From NCBI RefSeq assembly GCF_036812735.1, contig NZ_CP117523.1:3100001-3164000 (forward strand): a stretch of 64,000 nucleotides of DNA, written 5' to 3'. The notes beneath the pieces are model-generated. The model was not told where the DNA came from, did not search any database, and was given only the letters and a program-made list of their open reading frames with translations. Made by a program: the position numbers and the translations under genes. The DNA is from Terrisporobacter glycolicus ATCC 14880 = DSM 1288. GTDB lineage: Bacteria > Bacillota > Clostridia > Peptostreptococcales > Peptostreptococcaceae. Below are positions 16,417 to 24,820 of this stretch, piece after piece. The first letter of the stretch is position 1, and every line of letters begins with the position of its first letter.

Positions 16417-17730
16417 TTAAGCAACTACTTCAGATACGTTATCTTTTGTTTCTTCTAGTACGCCTAATTTTTTCGCAACTAGTTTAGTAGTACTTGCTTG
16501 TACTATTAAAGTTACAAGTATAGTCATAAATACTACCGAAGATATTATTTCATAACCTGGTACTTTCATAGCCACTATTATTCCTGATACTGCAGCTGGT
16601 ATAACCCCAGTTTCTCTAACCCACATCATAAATAATTTATCTTTAAATGTCCACTGTGCTTTTCTATCAAATATAGTAGATACTAACACCACTAAAGGTC
16701 TTCCTACAAACATTAAAACTAATACTGTTATTAATGATGGTAACCAATATTGAGCTAATGCTGATATATTTACTTGAGTCCCCAGTAAAACAAATATCGA
16801 CATACGACATATTGTAGCTATACTTTCTGTGAAATGTACTGTTGGTTGATAATCCGCTTCTTCTAACCAAATTCCGAACATTTTTTTATTTCCTGAAATC
16901 AACCCTGCCATAAATACTGCCATATATCCACTGCCATGGAACATTGTAGCTAACTCATAAGCAAGAGTAACTGTTAACATCGACATAATTGGAGCATAAG
17001 AATGAAATACTCCTACTCTTTTATCTGAAACTAATATTATTAATAAATATCCTACTAATATTCCTACACCTATTCCTACTGCTGCTGAAATAAGTAATTC
17101 CTTAATACTATCTATTGCTGAGAACTGACCACTCATAACTATACCCAATAATGCAGAAGATAATATAGCGCCCACTGCATCATTAAAAGCAGACTCACTT
17201 ACAACTGTTTGTTTTATCTTATCCTTTATTCTAACTTGTTTAAATACAGGTATAAGAGCTGCTGGGTCTGTTGAAGCTATAACCGCACCTAAAAGAAAAG
17301 CTGTCATAATAGGTAAATTAAATATCTTTGCTGCCACAACACCTACTACAACTGCAGATATTACAACACCTACTGTTGATAACATTCCTACACTTACTTT
17401 TACCTTATTTAGTACTTTTAAATTAATTTCCTTACCACCTTCATATAATATAAATGCTGATCCAAAAGTAAGTATTAAATTATTTTCTACTGGAAAAGCC
17501 CCGATACTTAAAATATTTAAAAAGGCTGGTCCTATTATTATACCTGATATTAAATATAGTATTACATCTGGAATTTTTAATATTTCACTTACTCTTCCCA
17601 GAGCAATACCAGTAATTATTATCATCGAAAATATTAACAATAAATTATTGGTAGCAATTGCTTCTATGCTTCCTTCCATACTATTCATCTCCACTCTATC
17701 AATTTTGTTTTTAATCCAATAATTATCCAT
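16417..17730 (-). CDS. Monovalent cation:proton antiporter, CPA1 family (NhaP-like)
   Basis: 437 residues and about 12-13 membrane helices. The signature GSAFILYEGGKEINLKVL followed by GAVIASTDPAALIPVFKQ and SESAFNDAVGAILSSALLGI matches the ion-binding core of NhaP/NHE antiporters, with the TDPAAL loop and the ND-type Asn-Asp pair. It should exchange Na+ or K+ for protons for pH and salt balance. The first ATG has AGGGG in front. A second cluster, with ATGs at 17688 and 17679 preceded by GTGGAG, is an alternative start that would remove 14-17 residues. It is monocistronic. Confidence 0.92.
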   Translation of the reverse strand: MDNYWIKNKIDRVEMNSMEGSIEAIATNNLLLIFSMIIITGIALGRVSEILKIPDVILYLISGIIIGPAFLNILSIGAFPVENNLILTFGSAFILYEGGKEINLKVLNKVKVSVGMLSTVGVVISAVVVGVVAAKIFNLPIMTAFLLGAVIASTDPAALIPVFKQVRIKDKIKQTVVSESAFNDAVGAILSSALLGIVMSGQFSAIDSIKELLISAAVGIGVGILVGYLLIILVSDKRVGVFHSYAPIMSMLTVTLAYELATMFHGSGYMAVFMAGLISGNKKMFGIWLEEADYQPTVHFTESIATICRMSIFVLLGTQVNISALAQYWLPSLITVLVLMFVGRPLVVLVSTIFDRKAQWTFKDKLFMMWVRETGVIPAAVSGIIVAMKVPGYEIISSVVFMTILVTLIVQASTTKLVAKKLGVLEETKDNVSEVVA

Positions 17731-17880
17731 TATATACCCCTAATTATCATAAGTCAATGCTAGTGAACGTTGTCAAAATATAAAATTTTATTAACATTTT
17801 TTGAGTTTTCTGGAAATTTTATGATTGATTTAATTTTCACAGAATTTCACTTAATTATTAATATATTTTTCTTTTTTTCA

Positions 17881-17918
17881 AATTAAAAAAGCTATAAGAT
17901 TTACTCTTATAGCTTATC
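17881..17918 (-). terminator. Terminator of the zinc-ribbon gene
   Basis: AGCTATAAGA (17890-17899) and TCTTATAGCT (17905-17914) pair exactly. On the reverse strand a T run follows (17889-17881). Confidence 0.85.
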
Positions 17919-17928
17919 TTTAACAGAA

Positions 17929-18087
17929 TTATCTTCTGCCTTTGTTATTTTGTTGTTTTCTAGATTGTCTACATTCTGGACATCTAACTGGTTCGTTATC
18001 AAATCCTTTTTCTTTATAGAATTGTTGTTCTCCTTCTGTGAATAAGAATTCAGCTTTACAATCTTTACATATTATTTTTTTATCCAT
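17929..18087 (-). CDS. Small zinc-ribbon protein (zf_Tbcl-like)
   Basis: 52 residues beginning MDKKIICKDC, with CKDC and CPEC pairs separated by about 28 residues, a typical treble-clef or zinc-ribbon arrangement, and a basic tail (RQSRKQQNNKGRR). The start at 18087 is set by the SD GGAGG just upstream (18095-18102); a longer frame from 18120 would begin before that SD. The inner FLFTEGEQQFYKEKGFDN is conserved in the family. Its role is unknown; nucleic-acid binding is possible given the basic tail. Confidence 0.87.
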   Translation of the reverse strand: MDKKIICKDCKAEFLFTEGEQQFYKEKGFDNEPVRCPECRQSRKQQNNKGRR

Positions 18088-18342
18088 TATATTAATCCTC
18101 CTATAAAGACTATATAGCAATAATTTGTCTTTATAGGAAAAAATTATTATCTAAATTAATCTTTATTTATTCTTATTCTAAGAATAACATATTATCTCAA
18201 TAAATACAAGTATTTCATATATTTTAAAGTGTTTTTATTTTCCTAATAAAAGTAATATTATTACTGTTTAAATACTCAAAGTAACCTTAACTTACTTGTC
18301 ATCATAAAATATAATAAGTAGTTTAATATAAGGGGGCAAAAT

Positions 18343-18861
18343 ATGAGTATAGATCATCAAGAGCCAATTATACAAATAGGGCCAGTTCCTATATCACCAC
18401 CTTTAATAAGCCCAAGACCTAGTCCACCTATTTTACCATTTTCGACTGAAACAGATCCTGGATCAGCCATATCTCCAGGCCTAGATATTTCTAAGGTGAA
18501 AATGAAATCACTGTTTTCAAATGCATTTATAATAGTAGGATATAATGACGTTTTATATGCCGTTGCTACTATTACTCAACAAGGTGAAACTTTCAAAATA
18601 ATTCCTATTAATAACTATCAGGTGAAACTTAGAATTGTTGGGGGACAGTTTGTAAGAATCGATTATAATGGTGCATTAGTTGCTGATGTTAATAAAAATA
18701 ATGCTACTATTTTTAATATTTTACGAACTGGCTATATGGAATTTAGTTTAATGGCACCGCAAGGAAAGTACGTTAATGTAAAACAAAGGGATAATATGTT
18801 AATTGCTAAATCAGAATATACTGGACCTAAAATAAAGTTTAAATTTAAAAATGCTAATTAA
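18343..18861 (+). CDS. Hypothetical protein with proline-rich N terminus and beta-trefoil (fascin-like) domain
   Basis: 172 residues. Residues 1-45 are rich in Pro and Ser (PVPISPPLISPRPSPPILPF). From about residue 52 there is repeated beta structure in which GGQFVRIDYNGALVADVNKN and GKYVNVKQRDNMLIAKSEYT align as two subdomains of a fascin-like trefoil (GxYVxxxxxxxLxA pattern). The repeat alignment can be seen in the sequence; the fold name is inference. There is no signal peptide. The SD AAGGGGG precedes the ATG. Trefoils often bind carbohydrate or protein; the target is unknown. Confidence 0.78.
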   Translation: MSIDHQEPIIQIGPVPISPPLISPRPSPPILPFSTETDPGSAISPGLDISKVKMKSLFSNAFIIVGYNDVLYAVATITQQGETFKIIPINNYQVKLRIVGGQFVRIDYNGALVADVNKNNATIFNILRTGYMEFSLMAPQGKYVNVKQRDNMLIAKSEYTGPKIKFKFKNAN

Positions 18862-18863
18862 AT

Positions 18864-18899
18864 AAAAGGGAAGTGTAATAGGTCACACTTCCCTTTTTC
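18864..18899. terminator. Terminator between the trefoil-like gene and mutS2
   Basis: AAAAGGGAAGTGT (18864-18876) and ACACTTCCCTTTT (18885-18897) pair exactly around an eight-base loop. T run on the forward strand, and A-rich flank giving T on the reverse strand. Confidence 0.9.
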
Positions 18900-18904
18900 T
18901 TTAT

Positions 18905-20809
18905 TTATCTATTGCTTTTTATTTCCTTTTTAATTTTCTTTAAAGCTTTTTTAGATCCTCTTTCTATATCCCTATCTAGCTTTCTTTTTTCAAAGCTTAT
19001 AAACAAACTATTTAAATCATAATCTTCAGGATATAAGTCTTTAGCTTTGAGTTGTAATTTTAGCCTTCTAGCATTCATCTTTATAAATTCATCTTTATAT
19101 AAAACTTCCACGTTGTTAAACTTGTCAATTGGCTTATACACTATACCAAAATCATTAAAATCTAATAGTTCTACCTTATCTCCCATTTCAAAATTTGGAA
19201 ATTCTATCAAAACTAAATTTTCCTTTTCAACAACTTTATTTAAGATTTTATTTTCTTTTACTAAAGTGAAATCATAATTTTTATTGTCCATATAAATTTT
19301 TGCCTTTTGTAAAACTTTATCTTTTATTCCCATTTTTTTAGAAATAAATAGTGCATTGCTATCTTCTGACTTACCAATAACAAGCTTGTACAATGGCTCT
19401 AATGTTTCCTTATTAAACATCATTCCTGCATTTTCAAAATGAGGATGCTTATTAGCAAAATGTTTAATTTCTTCATAATGAGTTGATGCTACCATGATAC
19501 ATCCCATTTGATAAAACTCTTCAAGAAGTGCAATAGCTAAACTTGCTCCTTCATTTGGATCGGTTCCAGAACCTATTTCATCAAATAGTATCAAAGTATT
19601 TTTATTAGCCTCTCTCATAACCTCCGCTATATTTTTTATATGGGCAGAAAAAGTACTAAGTGCATTTTCAATACTTTGATTGTCTCCTATATCAACAAAA
19701 ACTTTTTCAAACACACTAATTTCAGTATTTTCCATAGTCGGTATATCGAAACCACATTGTGTCATTAAGGTTAAAATACCTACAGTTTTCAAAGTGATAG
19801 TTTTTCCACCTGCATTAGGTCCTGTTATAATTAAACTTCTATATTTATCACCTATTTCAAAATCCAAAGGCACTACATTGCCTTTTAGGAGAGGATGCCT
19901 TCCTTTAATAATCTTAGTATATCCATGATTATTTATCTTTGGTGTAATGCATTTATTATTTTGACTAAATTTAGCCTTAGCAAATACCATATCATAATGA
20001 GATACTATTTCCATATTCAACTTAATCTCTCTAATTTTGTTATAAATCAATTCTGTAAGATATGATAAAATCTTATATTCTTCTATAGATTCTTCACTTT
20101 TTAATGTAATTAACTCTAAAGAATATTTGCTTATGGATGCTGGCTCTATAAACACTGTTGAGCCCTTTGAAGAAGTATCTAAAACTGCTCCATCAACTTC
20201 ATTTTTAAAAGATGATTTAATAGGTACTACAAATCTATCATCTCTTTTACTTATAATAAATTCTTGTATATACTTTTTATTAGTAGAAGATGTTAAAAAT
20301 TTATTTAACTTTTCCTTTATTCTACCTTCGCATATATCTATGCTTCGTCTAATTTTCTTCAATTCTTTACTAGCTTCACTCGAAATTTTATTATTTTTAA
20401 TTGAAAATTTAATTTCTTCTTCTATGCTTTCGCATTCTGTTATATTTAATGCATAAGAACTTAATGTAGGTGAATAAAATTCCTTATCCAACATAAATAA
20501 TTTTATCTTTCTGCATCCTCTTAAGAAATCTTCACAAGAAATAAGTTCTGAAACATCTAAAATCATTCCCTTCTCTACTTTATCTATTACAGGGTATATA
20601 TTAAACAATCCTTCTAATGGTACATGATTACTACTTTCCAATACTTTTCTTGCTTCTTTATTTTCCTCTAGCTTCTTTTTTACAACATAATAATTTCCAC
20701 TAGGTTCTAATTTATCTATAAGACTTCTTCCAAGTGAACTTACGCAGTATACTTTTACTAATTCCTTAATTTCATTTAATTGTAATTTTTCAAATGTATC
20801 TAAATTCAT
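18905..20809 (-). CDS. mutS2: MutS2-family ATPase without Smr nuclease domain
   Basis: 634 residues. Residues 1-290 form the helical core and clamp of MutS2, without the mismatch-reading domain I of MutS. The ATPase begins near residue 325, with Walker A GPNAGGKT, then TIENALSTFSAHIKNI, Walker B NTLILFDEIGSGTDPNEGAS and the H-loop VASTHYEEIKHFA. The C-terminal part (about 500-634) has a KOW-like beta segment and ends in a Lys-rich tail. Full MutS2 is near 785 residues and ends in a Smr endonuclease domain, which is absent here. MutS2 binds branched DNA or collided ribosomes; the form here may do only the binding step. The SD AAGGAGAT precedes the ATG. Confidence 0.9.
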   Translation of the reverse strand: MNLDTFEKLQLNEIKELVKVYCVSSLGRSLIDKLEPSGNYYVVKKKLEENKEARKVLESSNHVPLEGLFNIYPVIDKVEKGMILDVSELISCEDFLRGCRKIKLFMLDKEFYSPTLSSYALNITECESIEEEIKFSIKNNKISSEASKELKKIRRSIDICEGRIKEKLNKFLTSSTNKKYIQEFIISKRDDRFVVPIKSSFKNEVDGAVLDTSSKGSTVFIEPASISKYSLELITLKSEESIEEYKILSYLTELIYNKIREIKLNMEIVSHYDMVFAKAKFSQNNKCITPKINNHGYTKIIKGRHPLLKGNVVPLDFEIGDKYRSLIITGPNAGGKTITLKTVGILTLMTQCGFDIPTMENTEISVFEKVFVDIGDNQSIENALSTFSAHIKNIAEVMREANKNTLILFDEIGSGTDPNEGASLAIALLEEFYQMGCIMVASTHYEEIKHFANKHPHFENAGMMFNKETLEPLYKLVIGKSEDSNALFISKKMGIKDKVLQKAKIYMDNKNYDFTLVKENKILNKVVEKENLVLIEFPNFEMGDKVELLDFNDFGIVYKPIDKFNNVEVLYKDEFIKMNARRLKLQLKAKDLYPEDYDLNSLFISFEKRKLDRDIERGSKKALKKIKKEIKSNR

Positions 20810-20850
20810 CTTAATCTCCTTTATTTATATATCAATCTTATATTAAAAGA

Positions 20851-20903
20851 CTTCTTTATAAATAAGGATAGTATTTTGTGGTTACCCCTTATTTATAAAG
20901 AAG
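20851..20903. repeat. Perfect 17-bp inverted repeat upstream of mutS2
   Basis: CTTCTTTATAAATAAGG (20851-20867) and its reverse complement (20887-20903) flank a 19-base spacer. It lies 42-94 bases upstream of the mutS2 start, and a candidate -10 (TATAAG) lies between it and the gene, so it could be an operator or a leader hairpin. The weak T content afterwards makes a terminator less likely. Confidence 0.9.
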
Positions 20904-20984
20904 TTTTCCCACAATGCTCTTATTATTTTTCAAAAACAACTCTCCTTTTAATTTTTATTTACAATATTATATTATCATAAAAAT

Positions 20985-21030
20985 AAAAAAAAGTGTAGAT
21001 TTTGAACTATATACAAAATCTACACTTTTC
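20985..21030 (-). terminator. Terminator of the modABC operon
   Basis: AAAAGTGTAGATTTTG (20989-21004) pairs perfectly with 21014-21029. On the reverse strand a T-rich tract (20988-20981) follows. It lies 30 bases after the modC stop. Confidence 0.88.
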
Positions 21031-21059
21031 TATTCACTCTGCATTAATAAGTCTTAATT

Positions 21060-22121
21060 TTAACAAAAATCAAATAAGCAATTTTCATCAAACTTTACAA
21101 AAACTTTATCTCCAGCTTTTAATGGCTCTATATTTTTATTAATTTCTAATTGTATTGCATTATAGTTTTCATTTTCTAAATTCTGTACATAGACTATATA
21201 TGTAAACGAACTTTCAAAAACTTTTACTATGGAAAGTTCAAACAAATTCTCTCTACTAAATTGAAGGTTATTTTGAACTATTCTCATATGATGTGCTCTG
21301 ATGCCAATATATTTTGCTTTGTCTATTACATCATGAGATAATTTACATTCTATTCCCCATTCCTTGGCAAATACCCTTTTTTCATCAATTATATCTATTT
21401 CAGAAATATTTTTACAACCTGTGATAATTGCTTCTGTCATTGAAATCGGATGTTTAAATAAATCTTTTTTAGATCTTTTATTTATAGCTAAGCCTTTGTT
21501 AAATACAACTATATCATCACATATACGATAAGATTCACTTATATCATGAGTAACATATACAATATGACCTTTAAAATCATTAATCATATCTATTAATTCA
21601 TTTTCCATATTACTTTTCAAATGATAATCCAATGCAGAAAATGGTTCATCTAAAATAAGTATATCTGGATTGCAAGCCAAAGCCCTTGCAAATGCTATTC
21701 TTTGTTTTTGTCCACCTGATAACTGGTAAGGATACCTTTTTTCAAATCCTTCTAGCTTCATTTTATGAAGATATTCTTTTACTATTTTACTTTTTTCCTC
21801 TTTATTAAGATTTGCTAATCCTATTTCAATATTTTCTTTTACTGTCATATGAGGGAACAATGCATAATTTTGAAATAAATAACCTACTTTACGTTCTTGT
21901 GGAGGAATATTTATATTTTTTTCTGAATCAAAAAATACTCTTCCATTTAAAATTATCTTTCCTTTATCTGGCTTAACAATACCTGATATACATTTCAAGG
22001 TCATACTTTTTCCACAACCTGACTCTCCTAAAAAGCCTAAAACACCATTTTCTTGTTCTATATTAACTTTTAGAGAAAAGGAACCAAAGTCTTTTTCTAT
22101 ATCTACTATTAATGACATCAT
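21060..22121 (-). CDS. modC: Molybdate ABC transporter ATP-binding protein
   Basis: 353 residues. The ABC domain (1-230) has Walker A GESGCGKSMTLK, Q-loop YLFQNYALFPHMTV, signature LSGGQKQRIAFARAL, Walker B ILILDEPFSALD and the switch His in VTHD. Residues about 280-350 form a TOBE/Mop-like domain (KYIGIRAHHMRI and following), common in ModC. It starts directly after the modB stop, with its SD AGGGG inside modB, so the two are coupled. It energises molybdate (possibly tungstate) import. Confidence 0.92.
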   Translation of the reverse strand: MMSLIVDIEKDFGSFSLKVNIEQENGVLGFLGESGCGKSMTLKCISGIVKPDKGKIILNGRVFFDSEKNINIPPQERKVGYLFQNYALFPHMTVKENIEIGLANLNKEEKSKIVKEYLHKMKLEGFEKRYPYQLSGGQKQRIAFARALACNPDILILDEPFSALDYHLKSNMENELIDMINDFKGHIVYVTHDISESYRICDDIVVFNKGLAINKRSKKDLFKHPISMTEAIITGCKNISEIDIIDEKRVFAKEWGIECKLSHDVIDKAKYIGIRAHHMRIVQNNLQFSRENLFELSIVKVFESSFTYIVYVQNLENENYNAIQLEINKNIEPLKAGDKVFVKFDENCLFDFC

Positions 22122-22802
22122 CTATCCCCTCTTCCCTACAATTTCTTGTTGCTTGTCAGACCATTTATTTAATATAAGTATCATTACTACTGAAATAGCT
22201 ACAATAGTCATTACCCAAAACAGGGCTCCTTTATAGTCCATAGCTTGAACTTCAAAGAATATGGCTAAAGGCATTGTTTGAGTTTTCCCTGGAATATTTC
22301 CTGCAATCATAAGTGTAGCTCCAAATTCCCCTAGTGCCCTTGCAAATGATAATACTAGTCCGCCTATTATTCCTGGCCAAGCAAGTGGTATTGCAATTTT
22401 ATAAAAAATATTCCAATTACTAAGGCCTAATGTCTTAGCTGCTGAAATTAAATTAATATCAATTTGCTCAAAAGCTGATCTTGCACTTCTATACATCATT
22501 GGAAAAGCAACAACTGTTGCTGCAATAACAGTAGCACTCCAGGTAAAAATTATACTTTTATCCATAAGTTCCAGTAATTTTCCCACAGGTCCATTTTTGC
22601 CAAACAAAAGAAGCAAAAAGAAACCTAATACTGTTGGAGGAAGTACAAGGGGTAAAGTAAATAAACTATCAATTAAACCTTTCCATTTTCCTTGATAATT
22701 GGCTACTAAATAAGCACTTCCTATGCCTATAAAAAATGTTATGAATGTTGCTAATAAAGATGTCCTTATTGATATCCAAAGTGGTGTTAATCCTGCATTC
22801 AT
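22122..22802 (-). CDS. modB: Molybdate ABC transporter permease
   Basis: 226 residues and about five to six membrane helices. The ModB core is LPLVLPPTVLGFFLLLLFGKNGPVG, followed by ISAAKTLGLSNWNIFYKIAI (the EAA loop that meets ModC) and FARALGEFGATLMIAGNIPG. The SD GGAGG precedes the ATG. It lies 23 bases after modA and is joined head to tail with modC. Confidence 0.94.
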   Translation of the reverse strand: MNAGLTPLWISIRTSLLATFITFFIGIGSAYLVANYQGKWKGLIDSLFTLPLVLPPTVLGFFLLLLFGKNGPVGKLLELMDKSIIFTWSATVIAATVVAFPMMYRSARSAFEQIDINLISAAKTLGLSNWNIFYKIAIPLAWPGIIGGLVLSFARALGEFGATLMIAGNIPGKTQTMPLAIFFEVQAMDYKGALFWVMTIVAISVVMILILNKWSDKQQEIVGKRG

Positions 22803-22825
22803 TATACTTCCTCCAGTTCTATAAT

Positions 22826-23635
22826 CTAATTAGCTTTTTTAAATCCGTATTTTTCAAGAATAGTTTGTCCATCATCACTTAATAAGAAATTCTCAAATGA
22901 TTTAGCTTTGTCTTGTTTTTTACTTTCTTTCATTACAGCAACTGGATAATTTATAGGTGAATGAGTGTCTTTGTCTGTAGTTAAAACAATTTCTACTTTA
23001 TCAGCACCTACAGTATCACTCAAATAAACAAATCCAACATCAGCATTTCCTTGTTGTACCCAAGATAAAACTTCTTTTACATCTTTAGCTAGAACAAGCT
23101 TGTTTTCTACCTTATTATATAGCTTTGTATTATCTAAAACTTCTTTAGCATATTTACCAGCTGGAACTGATTCTGGATCTCCTATAGCTATATGTTTTAC
23201 ACCATCAGACACTATGCTATCTAAATCTTTAACTGTTTTTCCTTTAGCCGAAACTAATACCAAATCATTCGTTAATAAGGTTTTATTTGTTCCATCTAGT
23301 AATAAATCCTTCTCTTCTAATGCTTTCATTTGTTTTTCACCTGCTGATATAAACACATCACAAGCAGCGCCTTGTTCTATTTGTTGTTGTAAGGTTCCAG
23401 AAGATCCTAAATTAACTTCTAGTTTTACATCTGGCTCTACTTCTTTAAATTTTGTTTCTAATTCAGTCATGGCCTCTTGTAGAGACGCTGCTGCAGATAT
23501 ATTTAAAGTTACTGTCTCTTTACTTGTTGTATCATCTTCCTTGCTTTTGTCTTCACTCTTGCTAGAACATCCAATTACTCCTAATGTTAAACCTAAAACT
23601 AGACCTATTATTCCTAATTTTTTTAATACTTTCAT
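22826..23635 (-). CDS. modA: Molybdate-binding lipoprotein
   Basis: 269 residues. The signal peptide ends in lipobox VIGC, and the mature part begins with an acidic/Ser linker. ISAAASLQEAMTELETKF and NLGSSGTLQQQIEQGAACDVFISA are the ModA signature, in which the two Ser residues of AAS and GSSG bind the oxyanion; VLSWVQQGNADVGFVYLSDTV is the C-terminal lobe motif. The start at 23635 is preferred because AGGGGG (23642-23647) is six bases away; the ATG at 23641 touches the SD. It is the first gene of modABC, divergent from the regulator at 23803. Confidence 0.93.
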   Translation of the reverse strand: MKVLKKLGIIGLVLGLTLGVIGCSSKSEDKSKEDDTTSKETVTLNISAAASLQEAMTELETKFKEVEPDVKLEVNLGSSGTLQQQIEQGAACDVFISAGEKQMKALEEKDLLLDGTNKTLLTNDLVLVSAKGKTVKDLDSIVSDGVKHIAIGDPESVPAGKYAKEVLDNTKLYNKVENKLVLAKDVKEVLSWVQQGNADVGFVYLSDTVGADKVEIVLTTDKDTHSPINYPVAVMKESKKQDKAKSFENFLLSDDGQTILEKYGFKKAN

Positions 23636-23662
23636 AAACATCCCCCTATATTGTGTTTTATT

Positions 23663-23676
23663 ATGTTTCGTAACAT
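23663..23676. promoter_or_regulatory. Possible operator in the modA/regulator intergenic region
   Basis: ATGTT-TCGT-AACAT is a 5-4-5 inverted repeat 28 bases upstream of modA. A related half-site (ATGTTACAATAT, from 23772) lies before the regulator. This is a reasonable place for the divergent regulator to bind, but the match to any known ModE box is not convincing. Confidence 0.4.
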
Positions 23677-23802
23677 TATGTCATGTTTTATAATTTATAT
23701 TGTATATATTTGATACTTTTATATCAACAAGTTTATACATTTTTTAGAATATTTAGTAAAAAAAATATTTTATGTTACAATATTTCTAGGGAGGTGTTTG
23801 TT

Positions 23803-24738
23803 ATGAATTCATCATTAAATGCAATGGAAGTTGCTCAAATGTTAAACATTACAAAAAATACAGTCTATGAAATGATAAAGAGAGGAGAGCTTCCCTCTTA
23901 TAAGATTGGTAGAAAAATAAGAATAGATAAAAGTGATGTGGAAAATTATATAAATAGCCAAAAAAATACATTTACAAGTAATTCCATGTTATCATTTGAA
24001 CCTACTATTAATATGAAACCTTCTTCTATAAAAAGTGGAGAAATTATAATTTCTGGTCAAGATATTATTTTAGATATATTATGTAGAATGATAGAAGTTA
24101 AAATAAAAAATATAAGAACATATCGTTCTAATATAGGTAGCTATAATGGATTGTACGATATGTACAATAATAAAGTTTCCATATCTTCTTGTCATCTTTG
24201 GGATAGTGAAACAAATACATATAATACTAATTTTGTAAAAAAATTATTACCAGGTGTACCTTGTATTTTAATTAATATTGCTTATAGAACACAAGGATTT
24301 TATGTTAAAAAAGGTAATCCTAAAAATATAAGAGATTGGAATGATTTAAGTAGAAGTGACATTACTATGATTAATAGAGAAAAAGGCTCTGGAGTTAGAG
24401 TTTTACTTGATGGTAAACTACATTCATTTAATATATCTAATAATATAAATGGATATGAAAATGAAGAAACATCTCATCTTAGCGTAGCTAGTTATGTTGC
24501 TAGAGGTGGAGCTGATGTGGGAATTGGTAATGAAAAAGTTTCTAAACAAGTGGATAATATTGAATTTATTCCTCTTCAAAAAGAACGTTATGACTTAGTA
24601 ATAAAAAAATCCGATTTAGACAATCCTATTTATAAATCTATTATTAATATTCTATCTTCTAAAGAATTCAAAGATGAACTTGAAGGGCTTGGAGGATATG
24701 ATTTAAAAGATACTGGTAAAATAGTTGGGCAAACATAA
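23803..24738 (+). CDS. Excisionase-type HTH plus periplasmic-binding-like domain, probable molybdate/tungstate-responsive regulator
   Basis: 311 residues. Residues 5-50 form an excisionase/MerR-type winged helix (MEVAQMLNITKNTVYEMIKR, GELPSYKIGRKIRIDKSDVE). Residues about 70-305 match the PBP_like domain: NIAYRTQGFYVKKGNPKNIR, DITMINREKGSGVRVLLDGK, VASYVARGGADVGIGNE. In Clostridia and archaea this fusion is found beside mod, wtp or tup transport genes and is thought to sense the oxyanion through the binding-protein-like domain. ATG 23803 follows SD GGGAGGTG. The divergent arrangement with modABC supports control of that operon. Confidence 0.88.
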   Translation: MNSSLNAMEVAQMLNITKNTVYEMIKRGELPSYKIGRKIRIDKSDVENYINSQKNTFTSNSMLSFEPTINMKPSSIKSGEIIISGQDIILDILCRMIEVKIKNIRTYRSNIGSYNGLYDMYNNKVSISSCHLWDSETNTYNTNFVKKLLPGVPCILINIAYRTQGFYVKKGNPKNIRDWNDLSRSDITMINREKGSGVRVLLDGKLHSFNISNNINGYENEETSHLSVASYVARGGADVGIGNEKVSKQVDNIEFIPLQKERYDLVIKKSDLDNPIYKSIINILSSKEFKDELEGLGGYDLKDTGKIVGQT

Positions 24739-24785
24739 AATTTAAAATAAGAACATAGATGAGTAACTAATCTTACTTTAAGCTA

Positions 24786-24820
24786 AAAAATAATGCTCCC
24801 CCTAAAGGAGCATTATTTTT
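24786..24820. terminator. Bidirectional terminator between the mod regulator and the ECF operon
   Basis: AAAAATAATGCTCC (24786-24799) and GGAGCATTATTTTT (24807-24820) pair exactly around seven bases. T runs on both strands; it also ends the ECF operon. Confidence 0.92.
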
